Source: Arthrinium phaeospermum
Taxonomy: Eukaryota; Ascomycota; Sordariomycetes; Amphisphaeriales; Apiosporaceae
Length of the DNA stretch: 64,000 nt
Direction of reading: 5' to 3'
Assembly (NCBI GenBank): GCA_006503535.1
Contig: QYRS01000003.1
Location: 3,906,001 to 3,970,000 of the forward strand
Below, one piece after another: positions 1 to 12,215 of this stretch; positions within the stretch are counted from its first letter, which is position 1; each line of letters starts with the position of its first letter. Both the position numbers and the translations under genes were made by a program. The notes under the pieces were generated by a model. It searched no databases. It saw nothing but the letters and a program-made list of their open reading frames with translations, and was not told the origin of the DNA.

Positions 1-277
1 GCACAAGTAAAGTACCCCTTAACGGCTTTAAAGAGCTCGAGGGAATGAACGGCATCAACCGATTCAACATTCACCGTGACTATGGCAACAAGGAGAGACT
101 TCCCAGCTCGCATACCTGCTTTAACCGTAAGTGTACTCACCCACCCTTCCACTTGAAGCCCCGGCTAACCTCTCCCGGACAGAACTTGACCTCCCCGAGT
201 ACGAGAGCTACGATACTCTCCGAGCCCAAGTCCTCAAGGCCATCACAGCTGGAAGTGACTACTTCGGATTTGCCTAA
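1..277 (+). CDS. HECT E3 ubiquitin ligase, C-terminal end (TOM1/HUWE1 type), partial
   Basis: This is the last part of a gene entering from the left edge. Exon 1-126 reads in frame 3 and contains [12 protein letters not shown] and [11 protein letters not shown] 56-bp intron (127-182, GTAAGT...CAG) follows. The final exon 183-277 encodes [18 protein letters not shown] and ends GSDYFGFA, then TAA. The pair LPSSHTCFN / LDLPEYES with a terminal GFA is the end of the HECT C-lobe, and the catalytic Cys is the one in HTCFN. HECT ligases accept ubiquitin on that Cys and pass it to substrates; Tom1/HUWE1 proteins are very large. Only about 73 residues are visible, so assignment to TOM1 rather than another HECT ligase is inference. 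Confidence 0.85.
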
Positions 278-1372
278 GTAGATGAGATGCGTTGTCCCGC
301 ATTGTCTACGGTGGCCTTTGGCCGTGGCAGCACCAGAAGCGCATGATAATGATGTATTGTTTTGTACGACATAGTAGATTCGGGGAAACAGGAGGCGCCG
401 ACGAGCAGCATACCCTTGGTACTGGCTTCTTTCTTTTCTTCTGAGCATTTTCATACGCAAGGGGGTACAGACGCGAGCATTCGATGGACCGACCACGCCG
501 GCGGAGTGCAGGCCGCTCGACGTTGGTCAACATTGCAGCTTGGCGGCTTTCATCCCTTGGTTCTCGCAATTTGCATCATGTAGATGAGGGTTGTTTACCC
601 CTCCCCAGATAGGCATGATTATAGTTCCGCAATAGAGGCGAATGCATTCCCTACTCTTCAATTGCCTCTCAGTGCTATGTGTGAAGTGTTTTGTCGTAGA
701 TTGACCGCTCGTAACTAGCAGTATAGAATAATACTGTTCGTGTGATGACCAACATGGCATGTGTCCTCCTGATTGGCATTTTAACAGGTGGCTGGGACTG
801 GGCAAGCCCCTACGAGAATGAAACGGTGAAGTCTCCGGAATAAGTAGTTTGGAAATCATCAAGACAGGCGCGGTCATGGTATGGAGAAAGTACGGTTTTA
901 CTCCTGCACCGCCAAGACGAAGTATCGTATTTGTTTGGTGACCCCCATATGTGTCCGCGCTGGTACTTTCATTTGTTTTCACTTGATATTCGATGAGCTG
1001 TGTGGAGGATAATTCATCATCACTCGATAAGCACTGTTCGGGACTCGCGGCTCTATGGGGATTGCTGGGCTATGACTTCAGGAGCCAGGTGGAATAAATC
1101 TCACAAAAAAACCTTGATTTCTGGACATGGACAAGTTCTCACGGTTCTCATATACACCTATGTTTGAGTGCCATTAACTTGATGGCTCTTTCTACTATCC
1201 GGCCCGGATTACCTGTTCGCCTTCATGGCTTTCCTCCATTTCACCAGCGGCGGCAAGAGACTCGGGCATCAGGAAGCGTCCACGTGAAAGGCTATAGGCT
1301 TATCACAAGTGATGCCCGTGGCGTACTAGCTTATAATCTCGAGAGGCCTCCATGATATGAACTGTGCAACTC
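278..1372. other. Convergent intergenic region
   Basis: The space lies between the 3' end of the HECT gene (plus strand) and the 3' end of CTF8 (minus strand). It must hold both 3' UTRs. I see no ORF with protein-like composition, no tRNA-like pair of A and B boxes, and no repeat. Confidence 0.5.
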
Positions 1373-1876
1373 TCATTGAGTGCCAACAGGTTCGGGTCGT
1401 GATGAGAAGACTAGCTTGTACTTAATAATCTCCACGATCTCGAGATCCTCCGTAGACGAGTCATCTGTTGTGGCTGTTGGTTTGGTTGCAAGATCGCCTG
1501 TCATTTCCGTGTCCCCTGCAGCTACGCCAGCTGACCGTTTACGGATGACGGCTATGGCCCGGGGAAGCTTCTTGACCTCGCCCGTCATGCGCTGATGCTG
1601 GCCCACGTACATGTGCACCCGCTTCATCCAGGCGGTGCTCTTGGGGTCCAGGGCGTTGGGGTTGTAGTCCGGGAACCAGATACGCCCAATGGGGATCTCG
1701 GGGGCGTTGTTGTTGTCGTCGTCGTCTTCGGCACCCGCATGATGGGGCAGGTTGATGGTGCCCTGCAGCTCCAGCAGTGCCAGGCCCGACGGGGTCTGGA
1801 TCAGGGGCGGCAACGGATTGGCGACGGAAGCCTCAGTGTTGGCGGGCCGCCGTGGGTAGAGCTGGACGGAGGCCAT
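1373..1876 (-). CDS. CTF8: Chromosome transmission fidelity protein 8 (Ctf8), alternative clamp loader subunit
   Basis: A single exon encodes 167 residues. Ctf8 joins Ctf18 and Dcc1 in the Ctf18-RFC complex, which loads PCNA and supports sister-chromatid cohesion in the nucleus. The family signature is clear: IQTPSGLALLELQGTINLP near residues 26-45, then IGRIWFPDY, the block KRVHMYVGQHQRMTGEVKK, and the C-terminal LEIVEIIKYKLVFSSRPEP. The poly-Asp/Asn stretch near residue 52 and the acidic/Thr-rich insert near residues 120-140 are fungal-type insertions. The start ATG at 1876 gives a full-length family member. The gene is head-to-head with the eS6 gene. Confidence 0.9.
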   Translation of the reverse strand: MASVQLYPRRPANTEASVANPLPPLIQTPSGLALLELQGTINLPHHAGAEDDDDNNNAPEIPIGRIWFPDYNPNALDPKSTAWMKRVHMYVGQHQRMTGEVKKLPRAIAVIRKRSAGVAAGDTEMTGDLATKPTATTDDSSTEDLEIVEIIKYKLVFSSRPEPVGTQ

Positions 1877-2439
1877 GGCATCTCACGTCACCACACAACT
1901 GGAGAGCGCGGGAATGTGGATATGAGAGAAGGATTCACGTGCGTGTATTCACATGTCCTGGTTGCTTGACTTGATCGGGCCTGGAACGCGCTCGCTCGCG
2001 TGCCCCATTTAGCCAATGAAGTTAGCCCCGTACGGGAGACTGGCAGACTGGAGCTCCCTGATGCTTAAGGCTTAAGATGCCTTTATCGATTCGCTAGTGG
2101 CCGATAACGATAATGCTTTTGCCTGCTGCACGTATGGACTGCATCGAGTCCGTGCACCAAGCCCTAGATACGTACCTTTTTCTTGCTCCATCAGCACGGA
2201 CCGGAAAAAGCTGGCCCAATCTAATCAGCCAATTTTCCCACACAATTGCTGCGAGTAGGGGAAAATTGCAAAGCCCAGTAGCACCCGCACCCTGCCCACA
2301 CCCACTTTGTCAATTTCTGTGTGTATTGCTCTGGTCACGATCTTTTTCTTTTCGACCTCCGAAATCTTTCCTCGATCGTACTAACCCCCCCGACCAGCCC
2401 AGCTTCTTTCGAGTCGACTCGCCCACATCGACCGCCAAC
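1877..2439. promoter_or_regulatory. Divergent CTF8 / eS6 promoter region
   Basis: This 563-bp space separates two divergent start codons. A pyrimidine-rich stretch (about 2335-2375, CTTTTTCTTTTC) lies just upstream of the eS6 ATG, as is common before highly expressed ribosomal protein genes in fungi. No TATA box is convincing. Confidence 0.45.
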
Positions 2440-3572
2440 ATGAAGTTGAACATCTCCTACCCTGCCAATGGCAGCCAGAAGCTCATCGAGATTGAGGATG
2501 AGAGAAAGCTCCGTGACTTCATGGAGAAGCGCGTACGTCCGACCTCGAAATTTCTCTCTACGAAGCCGCGTTATTGGTGCTGGGTGATGGATCTCGAGAT
2601 GGACGAAATATTTTTTCACAACTATTTCTGCCGAACCGAACATCAGACATACACACACACCATCAATAACAGGCTGGCCCTTGTGCACGACGACACGTTA
2701 CTGACTTTGATGGCTTTGATAGATGGGCGCTGAAGTCCCCGGTGACAACCTCGGCGACGAGTTCAAGGGCTACATCTTCCGCATCACCGGTGGAAACGAC
2801 AAGCAGGGTTTCCCCATGAAGCAGGGTGTCATGCACCCTACCCGTGTCCGACTTCTGCTGTCCGAGGGCCACTCTTGCTACCGCCCCCGCCGCACCGGCG
2901 AGCGCAAGCGCAAGTCCGTCCGTGGCTGCATCGTCGGCATGGACCTGTCCGTCCTCGCTCTCTCCATCGTCAAGCAGGGAGACAACGACATCCCCGGCGT
3001 TACCGACGTCGTCCACCCCAAGCGCCTCGGTCCCAAGCGCGCCACCAAGATTCGCCGATTCTTCTCCCTCAGCAAGGATGACGATGTAAGTTGCCAACGC
3101 ATCGTCGTCGCCTGCCCGGTCGTTGTTGCTGCAGCTGGTTGAACTTTCGAAGTTCTCGGCCTCTGCACTTATACCACCGGGTAGAGACTGAGATGTAGGA
3201 AGTCCAGTAAAACATGACAGCAATACTAATTGCGCAACACAAATAGGTCCGCAAGTACGTCATCCGACGTGAGGTCCAGCCCAAGGGTGAGGGCAAGAAG
3301 CCTTACACCAAGGCCCCCAAGATCCAGCGCCTGGTCACTCCCCAGCGCCTGCAGCACAAGCGCCACCGAGTCGCCCTGAAGCGCCGCCAGGCCGAGAAGG
3401 TCAAGGATGAGGCTGTATGTTGCACCCCAATATCATTATTCGCAAGTTGTAATATGGCACTAACATATTACTACAGTCCGAGTACGCCGCCGTCCTGGCC
3501 AAGCGTGTCTCTGAGGCTAAGGCCCAGAAGGCCGAGTCCCGCAAGCGCCGCGCCAGCTCCATGCGCAAGTAA
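2440..3572 (+). CDS. RPS6: 40S ribosomal protein S6 (eS6)
   Basis: Four exons, 2440-2532, 2723-3085, 3247-3414 and 3477-3572, join in phase 0 to give 239 residues, the normal length for eS6. The protein starts [20 protein letters not shown]. It contains the conserved [20 protein letters not shown] and [19 protein letters not shown]. It ends in a very basic tail with [10 protein letters not shown], where the Ser residues match the known TOR/S6-kinase phosphorylation region of eS6. It is a component of the small ribosomal subunit. Introns are 190, 161 and 62 bp; the long first intron near the start codon is typical of fungal ribosomal protein genes. Confidence 0.97.
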
Positions 3573-4926
3573 AAACAGCAACCTCGTGCCATAGGCGTTA
3601 GGGTTTTTCTTCGGGTGTCTACATAGTACTCCCTCATGGGCAGCGTACGGTTCTTGCATTCGCCACGTTCGATCGGGAAAGAGACGTTCCTGGCAAATTA
3701 GGGATATTTGTCATTCGGCCTGGCATGGTCTAGTGTTTTCGGGGGTCCTTTCACGATGTTCACGACATGACCACTGGCCCGATGAGAGAGCTAGATAGAC
3801 GACGAAAGGTGTATTCTCGGCATGAAAAATGGATATGATGATTCCCGGAATAATATCTGCATTTCACTTTTTTCTTTGATGACAACCTCTGTTCTTCAAC
3901 ACTTCCATCTTGTGTCCCTGCTTTGTGATACAGCTGCAGCCATGTCACAGTTGCCTCTAAAATATACTATTCCGAGTTCAACTGGGCAAATGCTAGGCAG
4001 TCAAGTTGTACTTCACAGAACACTATGTCTCTCGTACCCCTTCCTAATGGGCGCACTTACGAAGCCAGCCAGGAGGGCAAAAGCCAAGAGACCTATTTGA
4101 CTTGGGTTCAGAGTTTGCATCCACTAAATTGTTGCTGCTATCGTGGCCTAAGGAATAAATGAACGCAATCCATCTCTCAGCTCTGCTCCCAACAACTTAG
4201 GAGGACAAGAAAAGCAGAATAAAGCCACAGACACCTCTCGATGCCCTCTCTGCGCTGTTGCAAAACTTACAAGATTAGAGGGGATATTTTGTCTCTGCGA
4301 CGATTATAGCCCACCACCAACACCTGTGTCGAAGATTGAATTTTCACCATAACAGCATCGACGTTCATAGGGAGTGGGACGTTTATATACATTTATGTAG
4401 TTTTGTCCCATGCATGGCCCTTGCAACTGGAGGCGCGTCGTTCACATATCGGAGCTGAACAGCTATGCATGATTGAATGTAGGTGTATCTATGCCATCCG
4501 ATAGGGTGACACACCTCTCTATGCGAGTGTAATGTGATATCTATCCGTTCAAGAGGAGTGAGAGCCTGGAGAGAGAAAAAAGATAGGCGCCATTCTCCCC
4601 CTTTTTTTCTACTTTTCTTTTCAACACAAAATATGCCAGCCTAGGTAATGATGTTGTTGTATGTCCAGTCAATCAAACCTACCCATGCCGGCCCCTCGAG
4701 CGAAGAGATAGAAAAATGTATGAGGTTTTACCACGTTTTGTCGCCATGGAATCACAAAGCCTCCCCTCTTCTAGGTGACTAATCGAAAAAACGCATGTCC
4801 CCCCTTTCACCCGAAAACTTACTCCGTTCCTTTCCATATGTGCATGTGTAATTCGTATCCCATTATGCCGTTCCCGTCACGTCCCACGACGAGAAAATAA
4901 GCCCTTGAACCCTGCTAGCTGCGGCT
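3573..4926. other. Convergent intergenic region
   Basis: This 1.35-kb space lies between the 3' ends of the eS6 and PRPP synthetase genes. It is more AT-rich than the flanking exons. I see no coding frame, repeat or RNA gene in it. Confidence 0.5.
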
Positions 4927-6290
4927 CTATACAGCTGGGGCATGGTGGAACAAGAAGCTGACGCTCTCGCCGTTGTGGGTGCGGCGGATGGCCTCGGCGA
5001 TGGTGGGGCTGACGTCGATAACGTTGAGCTTCTTGCACCGCTCCTGCTTGTCGCCGAGGGGCACCGTGTTGGTGACGACCACCTTGGACAGGCAGCTGTT
5101 GTTGATGATGTTGACGGCCTCGCCGCTGAGGATGCCGTGCGTAACGATGGCCACAACCTCGGCCGCGCCGTTCTCCTTCACCGTCTGCGCCGCCTTGGCC
5201 AGCGTGCCGCACGTGTCGGCCATGTCGTCCACCAGGATGGCCACCTTGTCCTTCACGTCGCCGACCAGCACCATGCGCCCCACCACGTTGGGTCGCGGGC
5301 GCTCCTTGTGGATCAAGGCGAAGCCGCGGTCGAGGCGGTCGGCTATCGAGGTTGCTCTGTTGTGCTAGGGTTAGCAAGTCGAGCTCAGAATATTGGCGAT
5401 CGCTTATATGTAGTTTCTTCCCCTCCCCTCCTTTTTACACAACACTCGACACCACAACCCCGCCATGTTCGCCGTCGCATACGACAGGAAAGGGGAATAG
5501 CGCTTACCTCTTGGCACCACCGGCATCGGGGCTGACAATGACAATGTCCTGGTCAGGGTAGTTTTCCCGGATCCAGCGCAGCACACTGGGTTCGGCGTAG
5601 AGGTTGTCGACGGGAACGTTGAAGAAGCCCTGGATCTGGCTGGCGTGCAGGTCCATGGTGATGACGTGGTTGCAGCCGGCGGTCTGCAGCATGTTGGCGA
5701 TGAGCTTGGCGCTGATGGGGGCGCGGCTCTTGTCCTTCTTGTCCTGGCGGGCGTAGGGGAAGTTGGGGATGACGGCCGTGATGCGGCGGGCCGAGGCGGT
5801 GCGGCAGGCGTGGATCATGATGAGCAGCTCCATGAGGCCGTCGTTGATGTTGTTGGGGGCCGTCGACTGCAGGATGAAGACATCTTCGTCGCGCACGGAT
5901 TCTCCGACCGTTACCGAGGTTTCTTGGTTGGAGTAATTGAGGGACATCGTCTTCGCGATCTCAATGCCCAGTCTAAATTGCGGACGGGTTTGTTAGCTTT
6001 TGTCTTTGCTTGCTTGCTCAGTCGTCCTCTCGCGCCTGATGCGCTTCTCTGCTTCTTCGGGGCCGGTCTCCATGATTGCTCGGTGCTCTTGGCATCGCGA
6101 AGCTGCATTCCGCATTCCCCCAATGACGGAGGGTGGTGTGTAACAGGTACTGGCGCGGGGCATCCCGACAAAAGACAGGACGGTAGAGGAATTTGGGGAC
6201 GGTTTCGTCATACCTGTCTGCAACGCTCTTTGCCAGGCTCGGGTGGCTGTTGCCCGTGAGCAGCTTTATTTCGTTGGCCATGTCGCCCAT
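4927..6290 (-). CDS. Ribose-phosphate pyrophosphokinase (PRPP synthetase)
   Basis: Three exons on the minus strand, 6290-6214, 5972-5508 and 5356-4927, have consistent phases and give 323 residues, the usual PRPS length. The enzyme makes 5-phosphoribosyl-1-pyrophosphate from ribose 5-phosphate and ATP for purine, pyrimidine, His and Trp synthesis. Exon 1 encodes the N-terminal [20 protein letters not shown]. Exon 2 holds [20 protein letters not shown], the ATP-loop region [20 protein letters not shown] and the Mg site region [11 protein letters not shown]. Exon 3 has the PRPP-binding loop [15 protein letters not shown]. An in-frame ATG nine codons upstream (6317) is an alternative start. Several fungal paralogues exist, so no specific PRS number is assigned. 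Confidence 0.95.
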
Positions 6291-7594
6291 GGTGACCGAA
6301 GGAGGAAGAGATTCCACAGAGATTGGCGGTTACGGGCAATAAAAATAGCTTCGCCTTCCGTCGGAGCTTTGCTTGCTTATTTTTTCGCTCGCTTTTTTTC
6401 TGTCGCTCCTGTGACCCTTTCGGATTTAAAGTGAGAACGCAGTGCAACGGTTCTAGAGTCGTCGCGGGCCCAATCAGGTGTGGCCGTGGGGGTTGTCTCG
6501 TTTCGCTGTAAGCAGGTCAGAGGGAAGGGAACCAGTGGGAAAAGAGCCCTCGTACGCGGGACAGCAGAAGAAGAAACTGACGTTTGCGGCGGCTTGGAGG
6601 CGATGCAATCAGAGCTGGAAAAAGAGTATCAAGTAAGTATATAGAGTCTTTTCAGAGCGACGACTTGCACGAGCCAATGAAATAGTCATTCAATCAAAAT
6701 CGCCGGCGAATTGATATATAAACGGACGTACGCAAGCAACTTTTGTCTCTCACCCTCTTTTTTTCCTGGTGGTTCTTGGGACTACCTCAGACTAGTGCGG
6801 TTTGGAGGGGCAGCACAGGATGTGACAAGCGATGACGGAACACCGCTGCAGGGCAGTGAGGTAAGACAAGCTCCTTCCGGATAAGAGAGGTAGCAATGCT
6901 ATTTTTAATTAGCAAAGCAAAAGGAGTTGATAATGGTGAGTTTTGGTAGTCGAAGTGCCAGCAGCTTAGAGCTGTCACGGAAGCTCCTTTGTCAAAGAAA
7001 ATCGAGGATTCGTCTTGTCATGATGAATGCAATAAACATCTCCAGGCACACAAATGGACGAAAAGTTTGCCGACATGTTCGTTTTTTTCTCGCTTTCTCT
7101 TCCTGGTCCCTCTCTCTCCGCCCTGGGCTGGCTGTTGGTCCGTCCGTTTGTACCCTTACTTTTCTCTCGTCTTGGGGCTAGGCCTGGCTAAGACAAGCCA
7201 TGGTGTGGGGAAGGTGGGGTGTCTTTCCAATTGAGTTGGGCTGCTGGCACGGGCTTGGAGAAAAAGGTTCTCGGCCTTTGCCAGTTCGGCTTGGAAGTTG
7301 GAACGCGTCGCTATCAGATCAAAGCACTTGACGGTGCAAATCCCAGATCATATCTCGGACCAGTCAAACTTCAGATGAAGCATCTCGTCAAGTCTTACCT
7401 TCTGAGCGTTCCCATGGTGGTCAACCGCTATGTTCATTAACGAGCCGAAAAGCACCAACACGAGTGAGAAACGGAATGAAATTCGTTCATTGGAAGATGC
7501 CATTTGCTCTTCTGCAGTTAATCTTCATAGTCCCAAGTCCCCCAAGCTGTCCCTATTTCGACTTGCACAGCTGCGTTAGTGAGAGCGATGCATC
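6291..7594. other. Upstream region of PRPP synthetase and 3' flank of the GFA-like gene
   Basis: Both flanking genes lie on the minus strand, so this 1.3-kb space carries the PRPP synthetase promoter and the GFA-like 3' UTR. Short open frames here have no recognisable motifs and unlikely composition. Nothing else is visible. Confidence 0.4.
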
Positions 7595-8178
7595 TCACGA
7601 AGGTGGCCCGTTCTCCACCTGGTTTCCCGTCTTGCTGTCCTTGGCCCATCCCGGCAGGTTTCTGGTGAAGATGTGGGCGACTGGCTGGTTATCGAGCGCC
7701 CCCTCCACGATGGGTGCCTTGACGAAGCAAGTGCCATCTTCGATCTCCGAATAGATCCCACTGCCGCAGCGTCCACAGAACCGGCGCAACACAGACTTGC
7801 CTGAGTCAGTGTTCTTGTCTATTTGGTGGCGTTATGACATGTCAGTATCGTGTCTGTGTGTTCGTATATGTCTGTCTCGTGACAGAGGAGAATGAAGGGA
7901 AAGGGGGTGTTGGCTGCCCAGCCATCATGATGAAGCAATATGGTGTGCAGTCATAGACAAGGGAAGCGATGCATACCTTCGTATGTCTTGAGGTCGTCGC
8001 CCCCTTTGGTGACCGTGATGGTGTCCTTCGGGTAGGCCAAGTTCACGGTAAAGGCCGAACCACTGCAAATTTGGCAGTTCTTACAGCTGCAAGCGACGCA
8101 TGCCTTGAAGTCGCCCTCGGCTTTGATTTCGATCGTGCCACAGAGACACTTTCCGTGGCTCACCTTGGAAGAGGCCAT
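7595..8178 (-). CDS. GFA / CENP-V domain protein (glutathione-dependent formaldehyde-activating family)
   Basis: Two exons, 8178-7977 and 7818-7595, join within a Glu-Asp boundary in good phase and give 141 residues. The fold binds zinc through conserved Cys residues, all visible here: HGKCLCGTIEI near residue 10, SCKNCQICSGSAFTVNL in the middle, and RRFCGRCGSGIYSE after the splice. The family includes the bacterial enzyme that forms S-hydroxymethylglutathione and many fungal proteins of unproven function, so catalysis is not established for this copy. The 158-bp intron uses a GTATGC donor. Confidence 0.9.
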
Positions 8179-9602
8179 TGTCGCGTGCTATAACCGTTAA
8201 TGGAATTGGTATGATCTCAAGAAAGGTTAGGCAGTGGTTCAGTGAACCGCATCACGGAGACTGAGGGGCGGGAGGGGTCTTAATATGAACGAGAGCCTCG
8301 GGCCAATGCGTCCATCGGGAAGAAAAGCCCTTGCGTTGACTTTCGTGTATGACAACATACATGCTTGAGGATACCCCGATCGGTCCAACCCAGAAGCTTA
8401 AAGCCGACGGTTCTAGTGTGGCTCTTCCTTGGCCGTGTCGCACATCCACAAGCTACCTATCGTGTAATTGACATCGGACGTGGAGGATTGCGCTACAATG
8501 AACAACAACGGGCACGCTCGAGTAACAGAGCTTTGGTGCTGAACTCATCATTCAACACAGTTCGTGACCCGAAGCCAGAAGCGGCCAATAAGACGCGGTG
8601 CATGAGTCGTACAAAGTGTTTGCTTAAACTGTAATGGCAGAGTTGCGAAGTTAAGACGACGATGTTTATATAGGTCTGAGTACTATATCAATAACCTTAT
8701 TTCAGCTGAATATATCAAAGTGACAGATATGTATGTAGATATGCCCAGGGGAAGGCTCAATCTCGAGCAGCAAATATTGAGTGTGACAGTATGGAAACGG
8801 CACGACGGGTAGTGCTGAGTGGCATCCCACTTCGCGCATCTCCATATAAAAATGGGGCCACCCAGATCTTGCCGATCTTGTTTCGATTCTGTTTCATAGA
8901 CTCCAAAGCCCATATTGGCTGCCGAAGGAACAACTTCTCAAAGATATCGTGTGTAGAACAGAGAATAGGACTACTCCGTAGTTGGTGGTGGTGTTCCTCA
9001 GAGAAGAATTACATGTACATCACAAGCCTTATACTTGCTGATCTACGTGCATACCTCACATGCCAGAGCTACCTAGATCCAGGACAAGATGTTGGTAGAT
9101 ACAGAGACACCGGAACGCCAAGCCCATGGGGCTTGCGGTACAACCACACCGAACTGCCGGGCGCCGAACATAAGTCCAGACGACAAGATGCCGAAAGATG
9201 ATGACTGTCCTTTTCTGGCTACCCTTCACTCAGATAGCCCACAGTTTGGTCAGCACTTGTTTCACATCCCTGCATCGAGACTGCTGCCTCCGGAAACAGA
9301 CTAGCCGATACATGGTCTGACGCCAATATCACCCTCCTTTCCGACCTGGAATCTGTCTGATTGGTTTGACATTGGATGTATACGACCCCCCGGCTAAAAA
9401 TGAAGATAGGCTTTATTTGCCAGTAAACCGACATGAAGGATAGTTTGTTTTGTTACTTCATTTTGACAGGACAAGTGACACAGAGAGCGCCACATTAATA
9501 CCTTTGCACTGTCACTATCACCGAACAGCACCAGGCGCATATCACAAGGCAAGGCCAGGCGGGTTGGTGACGCGCACGCACACGCACATATCACACTGAA
9601 CC
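8179..9602. promoter_or_regulatory. Divergent promoter region of the GFA-like gene and P450 1
   Basis: This 1.4-kb space separates divergent start codons. Frames up to 136 codons occur, but their composition and lack of family motifs argue against coding. No repeat or RNA gene was recognised. Confidence 0.35.
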
Positions 9603-11653
9603 ATGGTCAACCTCCTCGTCCTTGGCGGCGCGCTGGCCGCGGCGACGCTGCTCTACAGCGTGGCCGGGCTCTACGCCAACTACAACAAGGTGCGGCAGAC
9701 GCGGATCCCCGTCATCGTCAGCCCCTTCTACACCTTCAACCCGCTGTGGATCGTCGCGCAGTCGTGGCTGGCGCCGCGGGCGTGGTTCCTGCCGCTCTGC
9801 CGCCTGCTGCCCGAGCCCTTTTCCCTCTTCACCCGCGTCGTCCTGATGGACTGGCCCAAGGAGGACGGCTGCGACCTGCACGCCAAGTTCGGCCCGGCCT
9901 TCTGGGTCATCAGCCCGGGCACCATCCAGCTCATGTGCGCGGACCCCGTGGCCAACGAGGAGATCATCTCCAAGTACAAGGCTTGGCCGAAACCGCCGGA
10001 TCATGTCGGTATGTACCCCATCTGGATATGACCACTGATATATATCAAGTATTGACCTTATCACAGCTGCGCTGGGAATGTATGGCCCAAATGTCCTGAC
10101 GGTGAGCACTTACTTTCACCCCTTATTCGGGGTCTGTGGAGAACCTCGGAAAGCTGACACTACTTATAGGTTGAGGGCGAGGACTGGACGCGCCACAAGC
10201 GCATCATCGGCCCGTGCTTCAACGAGCGCATCAGCGTGCTGGTCTGGGAGGAGACGATGCGGCAGGTGCAGGACATGCTGGACAAGGTGTACGCGGACCC
10301 TTCGCACACGCACCGGACGCTGTGCGACGACAGCCGGACCATCGCGCTGCACGCCTTCATGGGGGTCGGGCTCGGGGCGCCGCAGGACTTCTCGACGGGC
10401 GCGCGCCAGAAGAGCGGCGACCGCCGCTTCTCCTTCCGCGACGCCCTGACCAAGGTCCTTCACGAGATCATCTTGACCACGGTGGCCAGCCAGCTGCCAC
10501 CCGCTATTCTCAGACTCCTGCCTAAGTACATCAGCGAGATGAAGGTCGCGTTCGACGAGGCGGGGCAGTACATTGGGGATTTGGTTAGGGCACAGGAGGA
10601 AGTGGGCGGAGTGACGAAAACAGCAGCGTCTGCTTCATCGACAGAGAAGAAGCCCAACACGTTCCTCGCGGCGCTCGTCTCCAACGCCCGCGACGACGCC
10701 AACACGACGGAGGAGTCGGCCACGGCAGGCGGCGGCGGCGGCGGCGGTCGCAAGAAGGGCTTCTCGAAGCAAGACCTGATGGGCAACATGTTCGTCATGA
10801 GCTTCGCGGGCCACGACACGACGGCCTCGTCGCTCGCCTTCACGGTCAGCATGCTGGCGACGCGCCCCGCGCACCAGAAGTGGATCCAGGAGGAGATCGA
10901 CCAGGTCCTCGCAAGCGGTGTCGACCGCGGCGACTACAAGGCCATCTTCCCGAAGTTGAAGCGGTGCCAGGCCCTCCTGTTCGAGACGCTGCGGCTGTAC
11001 CACCCGGCGCTGCTGGTGACGCGGCAGACGGCGGCGCCTAACCAGCTCGATATCGCCCTTGGCGGCGAGAAGGGACAAGAAGAAGATAAGAGGGCGGTAC
11101 AGATCCCCGCGGGGACGTTGGTCCATGCTAACCTCCACGCTACCTACCACTCTCCCGAGCTCTGGGGCCCGGACTGTGAGGAGTGGAAGCCTGAACGCTT
11201 CATCATACCGGCCGGCACCGATAAGCCGGGTTGGCCTGAGTACAGGCCCGAGCCCGCGGGGCAGACGGCGGAGAAGCTGGTGGCGCCGCCGCTGGCGCTG
11301 AGCTCGTTTTGGTCGATGGGGCCGCGCATCTGTCTGGGGATGAAGTTCTCGCAGGTAAGTTCACACATCTACAACGACATGCTTTCTTTGCCGTCCAATA
11401 CTTTCATTTGCTAATAGCCATCTTTGCTCAGGTCGAATTCACAGTCGCCATGTTCACGGCCTTCTCGCAAGCCAGCGTAGAGCCCGTGCCGCGGCCTGAG
11501 GTGGTCGCCAGGACGAACTCGGCGGAGGCGGCGATGGAAGAGGCGCGCGTGGAGCTCAAGGCGGTGCTGGATCGGTCGGGGTTCGGGACGACGGGGCCGC
11601 TGCTGCATATTACGGAGCCGGAGAAGATTGTGCTGCGGTGGCATAAGAGGTGA
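9603..11653 (+). CDS. Cytochrome P450 monooxygenase (P450 1)
   Basis: Four exons, 9603-10008, 10067-10101 (only 35 bp), 10170-11354 and 11432-11653, give 615 residues. That is long for a P450. An N-terminal hydrophobic anchor (LVLGGALAAATLLYSVAGLY) places it in the ER membrane. The I-helix has the classic oxygen-activating AGHDTTAS near residue 360. The ExxR motif is ETLR near 419. The heme loop is SSFWSMGPRICLG with Cys near 535; Trp stands where the consensus FxxGxRxCxG has Phe. A low-complexity insert with seven consecutive Gly lies near 334-340, just before the I-helix. The domain matches fungal CYP4/CYP3-like enzymes with a WKPERF motif. Substrate is unknown, and no biosynthetic core gene lies nearby. 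Confidence 0.92.
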
Positions 11654-11739
11654 TGTTGGCTAATCTGGATCTGATAGAATAGAGGAGGCGATTTTGTTAC
11701 CATATGCGAGACAATGTATAGACATGAATAGAGAAGGCC

Positions 11740-11844
11740 AGTGGTAATCATTAATCAAGATGTGATTTCTGGTTTGGAAGTGCAGTAGGATAGTGGTAAT
11801 TATTAATCAAGATGTGATTTCTGAGCTGGGAGTGTAGTATTGGA
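11740..11844. repeat. 52-bp imperfect tandem duplication
   Basis: The stretch beginning AGTGGTAATCATTAATCAAG at 11740 recurs at 11792 with a period of 52 bp. The two copies differ at several bases, for example AATCAT versus AATTAT. It lies in the 3' flank of P450 1. Confidence 0.75.
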
Positions 11845-12215
11845 TGTGAAGCTTGTATTGCATTTGGGGAGGTACCATATACGTCATCGTCAAAAGCCTT
11901 GTCGACGACAAAGAGGGCGCGATGGGTGATGCTGGCAGCGTGTGAATACAGGAAATGTCTTATTTTATTGGCCTTAATATGTTAGGTTTCATTATGTCTG
12001 ACAAATGGGAATCCCTTAGTTGAGCCACGCATGCCAGGGGTTTCAACATTGCTGCTTCCGGCATGTTTAGCAACCCTCCCTTCTCAGGGACAAAGAACAA
12101 CCAGTAGCGCGCAGTCATCCAGTGCCCCCGAGTCCATACACTACATACTCATGAACATCACCATCCAGATTGAGTGTTGTGATAATACTCCAGCAGCAGG
12201 AAACGATACGCCAAC
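11845..12215. promoter_or_regulatory. Upstream region of the 762-residue membrane protein gene
   Basis: This space follows the 52-bp duplication and runs to the next start codon. It must carry the promoter and 5' UTR of the plus-strand gene at 12216. I see no clear TATA box. Confidence 0.35.
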
